This document shows positions 55,730 to 64,000 of a DNA stretch of 64,000 nucleotides, one piece after another. Below the pieces are notes generated by a model. That model saw only the letters and a list, made by a program, of their open reading frames with translations. It searched no databases and had not been told where the DNA came from. Position numbers and translations under genes: made by a program. The DNA is from Rhinopithecus roxellana (Eukaryota; Chordata; Mammalia; Primates; Cercopithecidae). Positions within the stretch are counted from its first letter, which is position 1, and each line of letters begins with the position of its first letter. The stretch lies in NCBI RefSeq assembly GCF_007565055.1, contig NC_044565.1:42421711-42485710 (forward strand), written 5' to 3'.

Positions 55730-56017
55730 TCATGAGTCGGAGTCTCCCTCTGTCGCCCAGGCTGGAGTGCAGTGGCGTGATGCCTGCTCACTGCTAGCTC
55801 GTCCACCCGGGTTCACGCCATTCTCCTTCCTCAGCCTCCCAAGTAGTTGGGACTACAAGCGCATGCTGCCACGCCCGGCTAATTTTTTGTATTTTTAGTA
55901 GAGACGGAGTTTCACCATGTTAACCAGGATGGTCTCAATCTCCTGACCTCGTGATCCTCCCGCCTCGCGGGCCTCCCAAAGTGCTGGGATTACAGGCGTG
56001 AGTCACCGTGCCCGGCT
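55700..56017 (-). mobile_element. AluY-type SINE, antisense, TTTTG-repeat tail
   Basis: Flanked by gggtatgtt at 55691-55699 and 56018-56026. The tail reads as TTTTG units on the plus strand (CAAAA on the Alu strand), and the body ends ggcgtgagtcaccgtgcccg. It lies 221 bp from an Alu in the opposite orientation. Confidence 0.94.
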
Positions 56018-56238
56018 GGGTATGTTGTGATGGTTAATATTGAGTGTCAACTTGACTGGGTTGAAGGATGCAAAGTATTGTTCCTGGATGTGTCTGTTTA
56101 AGGTATTGCCAAAGGAGATTAACATTTGATCAGTGGACTGGAAGAGGCAGACCCACACTCAATCTGGGTGGGCAGCATCTAATCAGCTTCCAGTGTAGCT
56201 AAAATAAAACAGGCAGAAGAAATTGGAAAGAGAGACTT

Positions 56239-56538
56239 GGCCGGGCACAGTGGCTCGCGCCTGTAATCCCAGCACTTTGGGAGGCCGAGCAGGTGGATCA
56301 CGAGGTCAGGAGATCGAGACCATCCTGGTTAACATGGTGAAACCCTGTCTCTACTAAAAATACAAAAAAAAATTAGCCTGGCTTGGTGGCAGATGCCTGT
56401 AGTCCCAGCTACTGGAGAGGCTGAGGCAGGAGAATGGCATGAACCCAGGAGGTGCAGCTTGCAGCGAGCCGAGATCACGGCCACTGCACTCCAACCTGGG
56501 TGACAGAGTGAGACTCCATCTCAAAAAAAAAAAGAGAG
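56239..56538 (+). mobile_element. AluY-type SINE inside the MLT2-like LTR
   Basis: Perfect duplication agagagactt at 56229-56238 and 56539-56548. Body ggccgggcacagtggctcgc ... gactccatctc, short A-tail. Younger than the LTR it interrupts. Confidence 0.95.
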
Positions 56539-56826
56539 AGAGAGACTTGTGAATCTTCCTGCCTTCATCTTTTCCCCGTGCTGAATGCTTGCTGCTCTTG
56601 AACATCAGACTCCAAGTTCTTCAGCTTTTGGACTCTTGGACTACACCACTGATTTGCCAGGGGCTCATGGGCCTTCAGCCGCAGACTGAAGGCTGAACTG
56701 TTGGCTCCCCTACTTTTGAGGTTTTGGGACTTGGACTGACTTCCTTGCGCTTCAGCTTGCCGAAAGCCTACTGTGGGACTTCACCTTATGATTGTGTGAG
56801 TAAATTCTCCTAATAACCTCCCCTTC

Positions 56827-56876
<50 letters not shown>
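56827..56876. repeat. (TA)n(TG)n microsatellite
   Basis: About 24 bases of TA followed by about 26 bases of TG. Compound and probably polymorphic. Confidence 0.95.
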
Positions 56877-56938
56877 CCTATTAGTTCTGTCCCTTTAGAG
56901 GACCCTGACTGTGTAGAAACAGATATTCCTCTAAATTA

Positions 56939-57016
56939 TTAAGTTGATGCAAAAGTAATTGCGTTTTTTTGCCATCAAAAGTAATGGCAAAACCCGCAAT
57001 TATTTTGCACTAACCA
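56939..57016. mobile_element. MADE1 mariner mini-transposon (miR-548-type palindrome)
   Basis: A near-palindrome of about 78 bp: left arm ttaagttgatgcaaaagtaa and right arm ccgcaattattttgcactaa are reverse-complementary apart from a few mismatches, joined by gccatcaaaagtaatggc. This is the 80-bp MADE1 element, a non-autonomous Hsmar1-type mariner. MADE1 copies gave rise to the primate miR-548 family, whose hairpin it would resemble if transcribed. Expression cannot be judged here. Confidence 0.93.
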
Positions 57017-57019
57017 GAT

Positions 57020-57563
57020 ACTAGAAGGAGTTAAAATTGTTATAGACACTTTGGAAGGAATCAGTTTTGCAGCGTTGGTCACAATTTAAAACATACATAT
57101 ACTACAGTCCAACAAATCCAGTTTTCACCATGAAACTTGAAACTTTTGTACATGTATTCAAACATATATATATATATGGGTGTTCATTGTGGAAATATTA
57201 GTGATAGCCATTTTGAATCAACCTGAGTGTCTACCATGGAAGTTGCTAAACAGGCTTTGATAGAAGTAACAACTATGGACAATGATGTGCTTCATACACT
57301 TCAGTATGTAAACATCTATATTTGTTTTTCAGTGAAAAAGCACATTGCAAGGCATACATTTAGTATGATGTTACTTAGGTAAAATCATGCACACACATAT
57401 ACTCATGCACATGCACATTCACACATAGAGTCACAGTCTTTTGTTCTGGTATATTTTATATATTTATATAAATAATAGAAAATGGTTTGACATGATCTTC
57501 AATAAACTTATAACAGAAATTTTGTTTCTCTGAGCAGGAAATAAAGAAATTAAGACTCTTAAC
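57020..57563 (+). repeat. Old L1 (L1M type) ORF2 3' fragment
   Basis: Eroded words of the L1 ORF2 C-terminal end and 3'UTR in order: attgttatagacactttgga, tactacagtccaacaaatcc, tgtacatgtattcaaacata, gggtgttcattgtggaaata and aacctgagtgtctaccatgg. Frame destroyed. Confidence 0.65.
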
Positions 57564-57568
57564 ACTTC

Positions 57569-57951
57569 TGATATGTTTTGGTTCAGTGTCCTCATCCAAA
57601 GTTCATGTCAAATTGTAATCCCCATGTGTTAATGAAGGGGTCTGGTGGGAAGTGATTGGATCATGAGGATGGTTTCCCCATTTTGTTCTCATGATAGTGA
57701 GTGAGCTCTCACAACATCTGATGGTTTAAAAGTGTATGGCAGTTTTTCTCCTTACTCTCTTTCTCGCCTGCTCTGCCATGATAAGATGTGCTTGCTTTCC
57801 CTTCCCCTCTGCCATGATTGTAAGTTTCCCGAGGCCTCCCAGCCATGTGGAATATTCAGTCAATTAAACCTCTTTTTTTTTTTTTTTTTTTTTAAGTAAG
57901 TTACCCAGTCTCAGGTAGTTCTTCATAACAGTGTGAAAGTGAACAAATACA
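57569..57951 (+). repeat. 5' LTR of the MST element
   Basis: Starts tgatatgttttggttcagtg and ends gtgaacaaataca. It contains gattggatcatgaggatggt and gtgatagtgagtgag-type words. A T-run (57872-57893) sits in the position of the 3' end TTTATAA segment of the sister LTR. Confidence 0.92.
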
Positions 57952-59334
57952 AAATGTTGGTACTGGGAGAGTGGGGCACTTCTATAAAGATACCTGAAAA
58001 TGTGGAAGCAACTTTGGAACTGGGTAATGAGCAGTGGTTGGAACAGTTTGGAGGGCTCAGAAGAAGACAGGAAGATGTGGGAAACTTTGGAACTTCCTAG
58101 AAACTTGTTGAATGGTTTTGACCAAAATGCTGATAGTGATATGGACAATGAAGTCTAGGCTGAGGTGGTCCCAGATGTAGATGAGGAACTTATTGGGCAC
58201 TGGAATAAAGGTCTCTTTTGCTAGGCTTTAGTAGAGAGACTGGCAGTATTTTGCCCCTGCCCTAGAGATGTGTGGAACTTTGAACTTGAGAGAGATAATT
58301 TAGGGTATTTAGCAGAAGAAATTTCCAAGCAGCAAAGCATTCAAGAGTTGACCTGGCTATTCCTAACAGTATACAGTCATATGCATTCACAAAGGGATGG
58401 TCTGAAATTGGAACTTCTGTTTAAAAGGGAAGCAGCAAGTAAAAGTTCGGAAAATTTGCAGCCTGACCATGTGGTAGAAAGGAAAAATTCATTTTCTGGG
58501 AAGAAATTTAAGGTGCCAGCTGCAAAAATTTACATAAGTAAAGAGGAGCCCCAAACCTTGGCAGCTTCCACATGGTGTTTGGCCTCTGAGTGCATAGAAG
58601 GCAAGAGTTTGGGAGTTTCCACATAGATTTCAGAGGATGTATGGAAATGCCTGGATATCCAGGCAGAGGTCTGCTGGAGAGGTGGAGCCCTCATGGAGAA
58701 GGACTCCTACGGCAATGCAGAGGGGAAATGTGGGGATGGAGCCCCCACACAGAGCCTTCACTGGGGCACTGTCCAGAGGAGCTGTGAGAAGAGGGCCACC
58801 ATCCTCCAGAACCCAGAAATGTAGATCCACTGAGAGCATACATCATACACCTGGAAGAACCACAGGCACTCAACACCAGCCTGTGAAAGCAGCCAAGAAG
58901 GCTGTACCCTGCAGAGCCACAGGGGTGGAGCTGCTCAAGATCTTGGGAGCCCACCCCTTGCATCAGTGTGTGCTAGATGTGAGACAAGGAATCAAAGGAG
59001 ATTATTTCAAAGCTTTAAGACTTAATTATTTTCCTGCTAGTTTTCGGACTTGCATGGGGCCTGTAGCCTTTTTATTTTCCCCAATTTCTCCCATTTGGAA
59101 TGGAAGCATTTACCCAATGTTTGTACCCCCATTGTATCTTGGAAGTAACTAACTTTTTTTTAATAGTACAGGCTCATTGGTGGAAGGTACTAACCTTGTC
59201 TCAGATAAGACTTTAGATTTGGACTTTTTAATTAATGTTGGAATGAATTAAGAGTTTGGAGGACTGTTGGTAAGGCATGATTGGTTTTGAAATGTGAGAA
59301 AGATGTGAGATTTGGGAGGGGGCCAGGAGCAGAA
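57952..59334 (+). pseudogene. MaLR internal region, decayed gag-like sequence
   Basis: About 1.38 kb between the LTRs. It starts aaatgttggtactgggagag, the primer-binding-site vicinity of these elements, and ends in a purine tract (gggagggggccaggagcaga) next to the 3' LTR, as expected for a polypurine tract. Residual frames at 58270-58626 (118 codons) and 58637-59152 (171 codons) are relics of the degenerate gag-like sequence, with no intact domain. No protease, polymerase or envelope sequence is present. Confidence 0.88.
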
Positions 59335-59706
59335 TGATATGATTTGGCTCTGAGTCCCCACCCAAATCTCATGTCAAATTGTAATCCCCATGTGTTAAAG
59401 AAGGGGCCTGGTGGGAGGTGATTGGGTCATAGGGATAGTTTCCTCCATGCTTTCCTTGTGATAGTGAGTGAGTTCTCACAAGCTCTGATGGTTTAAAAGT
59501 GTGTGACAGTGCCCCCCTTGCTCTCTCTCTCTCTTTTTCTCCAACATGGTAAGACATGCTTGCTTTCCCTTCACCTTTTGCCATGATTGTAAGTTTCCTG
59601 AGGCCTCCCCAGCCATGTGGGACTGTGAGTCAATTAAATCTCTTTTCTTTATAAATTACGTGGTATCAGGTAGTTCTTTATAGCAGTGTGAAACTGGACT
59701 AATACA
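59335..59706 (+). repeat. 3' LTR of the MST element
   Basis: Starts tgatatgatttggctctgag and ends gaaactggactaataca. It is somewhat closer to the MST/THE1 consensus than the 5' LTR. The two LTRs differ at many positions, so the insertion is old. Confidence 0.95.
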
Positions 59707-59784
59707 ACTTCCTTGTTTAAAAATTTAAAAATAAAATATGCCCTGAAATAACAGGTGATAAATGTCTGATCAGAGAGTGTGGTA

Positions 59785-59862
59785 ATGAGAAAATTAATAT
59801 TTATTAAGCACCTACTAAGTGTTGGGTACTCTGTAAACCAAGATGCTATTGTGACACAGAAA
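59785..59862 (-). repeat. MIR/L2-type 3' end fragment
   Basis: aatatttattaagcacctac, taagtgttgggtactctgta: the antisense end shared by MIR and L2. Confidence 0.6.
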
Positions 59863-59984
59863 TTATCTTTAAGGCTCTGAAATGATCACATGAGACCTTT
59901 AAAAGCAGAAATTCTCCTCTGGTTGGTTGCAGAAGAGGAAATCAGCGATTGGAAACATGTAAAGAATCTTAGTGCTCAGCTGTT

Positions 59985-60342
59985 GGTTTGATGGTGGAAG
60001 GAGCCATGTGACAAAAAAATTATGTAAAAAATAAAAAATAATAAAAAAGGCAGATGGCCTCTAGGAGCTAAGAACAGCCTGCAAGGAAAGTGGTATCACA
60101 GTCCTACCAGCTCAAAGAAATGAATCCTCCCCATAACCAGTAATCTTGAAAGAAGACCCTTCCAGACAAGAACTGCCATTTGAGCCAAATCTTGATTTCA
60201 GCTCTGAGAGGGTTGAAACCGAGAATCCTCTCATGCCAAACCCAGACTTCTGACAAACAGAAACTGTGAGACAATAAATGCAGGTTGTTTTAAATTGCTA
60301 TGTTTGTGGTAAATTGTTATGCAGCAATGTAAAATGAAAACA
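59985..60342 (+). mobile_element. ERVL-MaLR LTR, 3' half (MLT1 type)
   Basis: tggtggaaggagccatgtga, gcagatggcctctaggagct, cttgatttcagctctgagag, agacttctgacaaacagaaa, ctgtgagacaataaatgcag and gtttgtggtaaattgttatg follow MLT1 order. The 5' half is missing, and an A/T-rich stretch (about 60015-60049) interrupts it. Confidence 0.75.
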
Positions 60343-60704
60343 GTTATGTCATGGTATAGTTATAAATAATCTCCATATCTCAGGAGCTAACCAGAGCACA
60401 AAGTTACTTCTTGCTCCAGGTCTGTCTCATGTGAATGTCCAGGGGTGAGGTGGGGTTTATTCCCAAAAATTATTCAGAAATACAGGATGAACTACATGAT
60501 ACAGAACATATGATCCTTCAGATTCTCAGGAGTCGAGACTCTTGCAGGGTGGCACACCTTGGCCCAGAGTGGCACACATAACCCTTGACTAGAACTAGTC
60601 ACATGGCCCTGACTAGATGCAAGGCAGCAAGGAAATGTGAATGAGTAGATAGAATATTTGGTGAGCCCTCTGCATCTGTGATAGGAAGCTGAGGAAATTC
60701 TTAC
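60343..60704. other. Unassigned spacer
   Basis: No recognised element. Confidence 0.4.
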
Positions 60705-60890
60705 TATGACCTTGTGAAAACTGTATTGTCAATATATTTTAACAAATGGGCTAACCGAAGCTTGGAGAGGAGAGGCAACTTGCTAGGGTCACGCTGGTGG
60801 CAGAGTCTGGATATGAACTCGGTTCGTATCCAGATGCTATGCTAAAACACATGCTCTTTTCACTGAGCCATGCTGCCCCTTCCCAGCTGA
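60705..60890 (-). repeat. MIR SINE
   Basis: Antisense order: gaccttgtgaaaactgtatt, caaatgggctaaccgaagct, tggagaggagaggcaacttg, ctagggtcacgctggtggca, gagtctggatatgaactcgg and catgctcttttcactgagcc. Confidence 0.87.
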
Positions 60891-61440
60891 AGGGACTTCT
60901 AAAAAGACTACTACAGAGGCTAGGTCTGGAGAAGAAAACATGTGACTGAGTCAGAATTTGAAGGTTATCCCTAAACCTAGACCTTTGACTCATCTTCAAA
61001 ACAGAGCATATAGTATCTCAGTCTCCCCATCTACATGGGACTAAACACATATTTCATCAAATCTAAGGTGCCATGGATTGTAAAATTTGCCATTATCTAA
61101 TGTACCACTAAGAAAGAAAAACTGCTCCCAATTAAGCTATGATATACAGTAATTATAAAACAAAACCTAACAGTGAAAGGATGTGCATCTCAGAATTGCT
61201 GAACTATAGTGATACCTACCCATTCCTACTTGAAGGTGTTGTAGGTAAAAATATCACAGTGGAGTCTCATCATTACAATTTGTCTTAGGGCTGTAGAGAA
61301 CTGGGCTGTGATTAATAAAGAGAATTATTCATTTGAGAAACTTTAGTTCCTCTCAGTACCTCATGGAAGGTGTGTACCTCTACCTACTTCTGAAGGGGAT
61401 TGGGGCAATTACTTAATAAACATTAAAATAAAAACATTAG
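60891..61440. other. Unassigned spacer
   Basis: No recognised element or coding frame. Confidence 0.4.
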
Positions 61441-61444
61441 ACAT

Positions 61445-61659
61445 GTAGGGATGACAATAGCAACTTATATTTTACCATATGCAAATGCTATTAAAAGTGC
61501 CTTAAGGATTGTAACCAAAAAAGCCTATGAGTTGAATACTATTATCTTCATTATAAATATGAAATATTTGAAGTATAAAGAGATCAAACAAAGACTCATA
61601 GCTGGAAAAAGGCAAAGTGAGGAACCAAACCCAGGAATCTGTTTTTAGAACTCAAGGTT
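61445..61659 (-). repeat. MIR SINE, entered by an Alu
   Basis: Antisense MIR words: agcaacttatattttaccat, atactattatcttcattata, aagatctaacaaag-like agagatcaaacaaagactca, tagctggaaaaaggcaaagt and gaaccaaacccaggaatctg. The Alu target aactcaaggtt (61649-61659) lies at its right end. Confidence 0.68.
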
Positions 61660-61964
61660 CTGGCCAGGTGTGGTGACTCACACCTGTAATCCCAGCACCT
61701 TGGGAGGCCGAGGTGGGTGAATCACCTGTGGTCAGGAGTTCAGGACCAGCCTGGGCAACATGACAAAATGCCATCTCTACTAAACATAACAAAAATTAGC
61801 AAGGTGTGGTGGCACGCGCCTATAATTCCAACTACTCGGAAGACTGAGGCAGGAGAATTGCCTGAACCCAGGAGGCGGAGGTTGCAGTGAGCCAAGATCA
61901 TACTACTGCACTTCAGCCTGGGTGGTGGAGTAAGACTTTGTCTCAAAAAAATAAAAAATAAAAT
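61660..61964 (+). mobile_element. AluS-type SINE with target duplication
   Basis: Duplication aactcaaggtt at 61649-61659 and 61965-61975. Body ctggccaggtgtggtgactc ... gactttgtctc, tail A-rich with T interruptions. Moderately diverged. Confidence 0.94.
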
Positions 61965-61975
61965 AACTCAAGGTT

Positions 61976-62244
61976 TGAACCCAACACTATAGTCTGTCAG
62001 ATTTATCCCCTTTAGAACTTCTGTCAAAATCTTCCATTCGTTAGAAATGTCTCTCCACCCTATTTTTGCTTTTAAATCCATACCTATTTTCAGAGCACAG
62101 CTCACACTTTCTTTTCTCTAACAATCCTGGTTACTCTCAAGTAGGTGTGAATTTTATTTTCTCCAAACGCCTGTAAAAGATTATGCTCTAATTAGGGTGT
62201 AGATCGTAATCTGTCTTGCACAGCACCAATGTTTAATAAGCGCC
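61976..62244. other. Unassigned, possibly an eroded L2 3' end
   Basis: Words such as cagagcacagctcacacttt and aatgtttaataagcgcctg are loosely L2-like, but not enough to call. Confidence 0.35.
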
Positions 62245-62793
62245 TGTGGTCAGCTGAAAAAAGACCCCAAACATATTTATTCTAATCCCTGGATCTTGCG
62301 AATTACCTTATACGGCAAAAAAGGATCTTTGCATACATGATTAAATTAAGGACCTTGATGACGTGGAGAGATTATCCTAGATTATGTAGATGGGAGTTAA
62401 ATGCCATCACGTGCATCCTTAGAGATGCAGAGAGATTTTACACACACACACACAAACACACATACACACACATGCATGCACAGAGAGAGAGAGACAGAGG
62501 AAGAGAAGGAGAGAGATTAAGAAGGAGAAGAGCACAGAGGCAGAGATTATGGTGCTGCAGACAGAAGCCAAAGAATGCTGGCAATCCCCAGAAGCTATAA
62601 GAGGCAAGAACATATTTTTCCCTAGAGGCTACAGAAGGAGCACAGCCTTGCTGACATGTTAATTCAGGCTCATTATATCCAGTTATATAAATGTATTACT
62701 TTTGGTCTCCAGAACCATGAATAAATTTATGTAATTTTTGAACTACATAATTTGTGCTAAATTATTATAATAGTCATAGAAAACTAATTCAGC
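62245..62793 (+). mobile_element. ERVL-MaLR LTR (MLT1 type), sense
   Basis: tgtggtcagctgaaaaaaga, aattaccttatacggcaaaa, aggatctttgcatacatgat, taaattaaggaccttgatga, gagattatcctagattatgt, atcacgtgcatccttagaga, ccagaaccatgaataaattt and aactacataatttgtgctaa are in MLT1 order. A CA/GA simple-repeat cluster (62440-62520) expands it. Confidence 0.88.
62440..62520. repeat. CA/GA simple-repeat cluster
   Basis: CACACA blocks pass into GAGAGA blocks within the LTR. The 87-codon frame across it reads as repetitive peptide and is not a gene. Confidence 0.88.
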
Positions 62794-63577
62794 ATTTATT
62801 CTATACAATATTTTAAAAAATAATTTATTCAAATAAATTTTTTTTTTTACTTTCAAACTGGATCTTTAGGTATGTTATCTTGAATAATGTAACTACTATA
62901 AATATGCAACTTTATATTATACAATTTGGCTAATCATAACAAAAAGTTGTGATTTAATCATAGGACAACATGAAAGAAGAAAACCTGTAAGTGCATATAA
63001 TTTCAGTTAAACTTTTTGTTTGCAGGTAAAGAAACATGATCTGATATATTAGTGTTTGTTAGTAAAAGTAGAAATTTCCCAAAACAAGAAATTCATCTTT
63101 GCTTTCACCACTTCTAATAAATGGGTACACAAGTTTGTTTCAAGTTTAAGTGATTTTTATCTCTCACCAGAAATATCACTATTATTTATTTCCCCCGTTA
63201 GAAAAATCAAGTGAACAGTTTTAGAAATCCTGAAAGTATTCACCCAGAACTATTACACGAAAAAAAAAAAAAAAACAAAAACAAAAAAAAAACTAGCACT
63301 TAGAGAGAAAGGCCAATACTCTTTATTCTTCAGTACCAAAATTTACTACTAAATGCTTCTGGTATTTCTTAAATCCTTAATAACTGAAATATCTTCACCT
63401 ACTTTTTAAATTAATTATAAGATCTCTGTAATTTTTTTTAAAAAATGAAAAGTCATTGCATAAGACTTTGATCAACACATAATTAATATTGCAGGTACAA
63501 AGAAACTCTGGAGTTGGTTCATAATAAAAAAAACTTCAATATACTTGTAAGTACTGCCAAAATAAGCAGGAACTTAC
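62794..63577. other. Unassigned AT-rich sequence
   Basis: Includes an A-rich tract at about 63260-63292 with no attached retroposon. Nothing else recognised. Confidence 0.4.
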
Positions 63578-63609
63578 TCTTCATCCAAGCCGTCAGATTT
63601 TTCTTCTGT
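63578..63609 (-). other. Candidate 32-nt micro-exon with strong splice sites
   Basis: On the minus strand a tract ending ttttgctctgtttgcag precedes ACAGAAGAAAAATCTGACGG..., and the segment ends ...GGATGAAGA followed by gtaagttcc. The acceptor is a good pyrimidine-YAG and the donor matches gtaagt fully. An exact branch-point consensus, tactaac, lies about 56 nt upstream. Two of three frames are open, one giving the acidic TEEKSDGLDE. At 32 nt (not a multiple of 3) inclusion would shift frame. I cannot name a host gene. If real, the window is intronic to a minus-strand gene. Confidence 0.4.
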
Positions 63610-64000
63610 CTGCAAACAGAGCAAAATTCAGGACATTTCACTACTGGAGAATCTCTAATGAGTGGTTAGTAAAATACCCACCTTTCTGACTGCCGCTGGA
63701 TATCAAAAAATTACTCACTTCTGACTCAGTAATTACCCACCAAAAATTTAGATCAAGTGGTCCTCACGTCACCCAAATTAGTACCTGACAAGGAATGCTT
63801 TTGGCAAGGTTGGCAGCTGAGAAACAGGAAGTGAGTTGCAAAATATTATTAAAACTTGAAAATAACAGCCTTAAAGGTGTGTGATCTACCATTCAAATAC
63901 TCAAAAACTACGACAAAGAGAAACATCCTGCCCGGGCAGAAAAGAAGCTGGGGAGACGGCATAGAAGACAAGCACAGAAAATGTCACTCGGTCTTCACTC
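63610..64000. other. Unassigned, apparently unique sequence
   Basis: No recognised repeat. The last 100 bases are GC-richer with a few CpGs (cctgcccgggcagaa, ggagacggcat). No second exon could be placed. Confidence 0.4.

Larger units (their letters stand above)
56026..56915 (+). mobile_element. ERVL-type LTR (MLT2-like), split by AluY
   Basis: tgtgatggttaatattgagt, gtcaacttgactgggttgaa, attaacatttgatcagtgga, gggtgggcagcatctaatca before the Alu; then gactccaagttcttcagctt, ggactacaccactgatttgc, gggacttggactgacttcct, tgtgtgagtaaattctccta and tcctattagttctgtccctt after it. A TA/TG microsatellite (56827-56876) sits near the 3' end, where MLT2 has TA-rich sequence. Confidence 0.83.
57564..59711 (+). 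mobile_element. MST-type ERVL-MaLR element with both LTRs
   Basis: A 5-bp duplication acttc at 57564-57568 and 59707-59711 bounds a near-complete MaLR element of 2138 bp: 5' LTR 57569-57951, internal part 57952-59334, 3' LTR 59335-59706. Two full LTRs in one orientation show it inserted as a unit and escaped LTR-LTR recombination. MaLR elements have a degenerate gag-like internal region and no pol or env, and depended on proteins of other ERVL elements. Confidence 0.95.

Noticed and set aside
58637..59152. 171-codon plus-strand frame, apparently the third longest in the window
   Set aside because: It lies wholly in the internal region of the MST element and has no intact domain. It is a relic of MaLR sequence rather than a host gene.
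1..64000. CRISPR arrays, operons, prokaryotic attachment sites or origins
   Set aside because: All repeats are explained as primate retroposons, LTRs, microsatellites or local duplications. Spaced identical repeats of CRISPR form are absent.
1..64000. tRNA, 5S, U6, 7SK and Y RNA genes or pseudogenes
   Set aside because: I looked for their conserved box sequences on both strands by eye and saw none. A covariance-model search would be needed to exclude decayed copies.

Overview
This window is nuclear DNA of a primate, most probably an Old World monkey (macaque or baboon type). It is a gene-poor intergenic or deep-intronic stretch. The evidence is Alu elements of several ages, MIR/L2 fossils, primate ERVL-MaLR LTRs (THE1/MST/MLT1), a MADE1 mini-transposon and L1PA-type LINE-1s. 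The youngest Alu (53359-53680) has substitutions I associate with the cercopithecid AluYR group (for example AAGCCTG for ACGCCTG, and GATCCGGCC in the right arm). The full-length L1 (43488-49610) has a 5'UTR and an ORF1 coiled coil unlike human L1HS/L1PA2-4. The species call rests on recall, not on a search. There are no prokaryotic features, and no rRNA, tRNA or snRNA gene was found.

Layout. 1-9.1 kb: Alu remnant, L1M pieces, a solitary LTR inserted inside an L1M 3' end (6450-7168), an MLT2 LTR and two abutting inverted MIRs. 9.1-14 kb: mostly non-repetitive, with the best candidate conserved non-coding block (about 9.9-10.5 kb). 14-22.5 kb: Alus, L1M, L2 fossils, microsatellites, a G-quadruplex motif and a compact direct-plus-inverted repeat. 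22.5-28.1 kb: a long old L1 on the minus strand, interrupted by an Alu and an MLT1 and abutting a 5'-truncated L1PA that is itself split by an Alu. Inside the MLT1 lies a 117-bp copy of the L1 exactly 1300 bp away. 28-43.4 kb: MIR, L2, MER5A, THE1/MST/MLT1 LTRs and AluJ, separated by unique DNA. 43.5-49.6 kb: the full-length L1 with a 13-bp target-site duplication. 49.6-64 kb: MLT1 LTRs, a hAT fossil, AluY copies, MLT2, MADE1, a near-complete MST provirus (57569-59706) with both LTRs, and a last non-repetitive stretch.

Protein-coding content. I find no convincing host gene. The only long reading frames belong to L1: ORF1 has two in-frame stops, and ORF2 has one frameshift plus changes at two endonuclease catalytic residues. 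Two exon-like signals deserve checking: a 32-nt minus-strand candidate micro-exon at 63578-63609 with strong splice sites, and a plus-strand open frame at about 55389-55662 behind a strong polypyrimidine tract. If the first is real, much of the window would be intron of a minus-strand gene.

The window works mainly as a record of nested insertion and repair. Its most informative items are the 117-bp templated duplication, the L1 and AluY insertions with clean target-site duplications, and the candidate micro-exon. I did not find a clearly new biological system.
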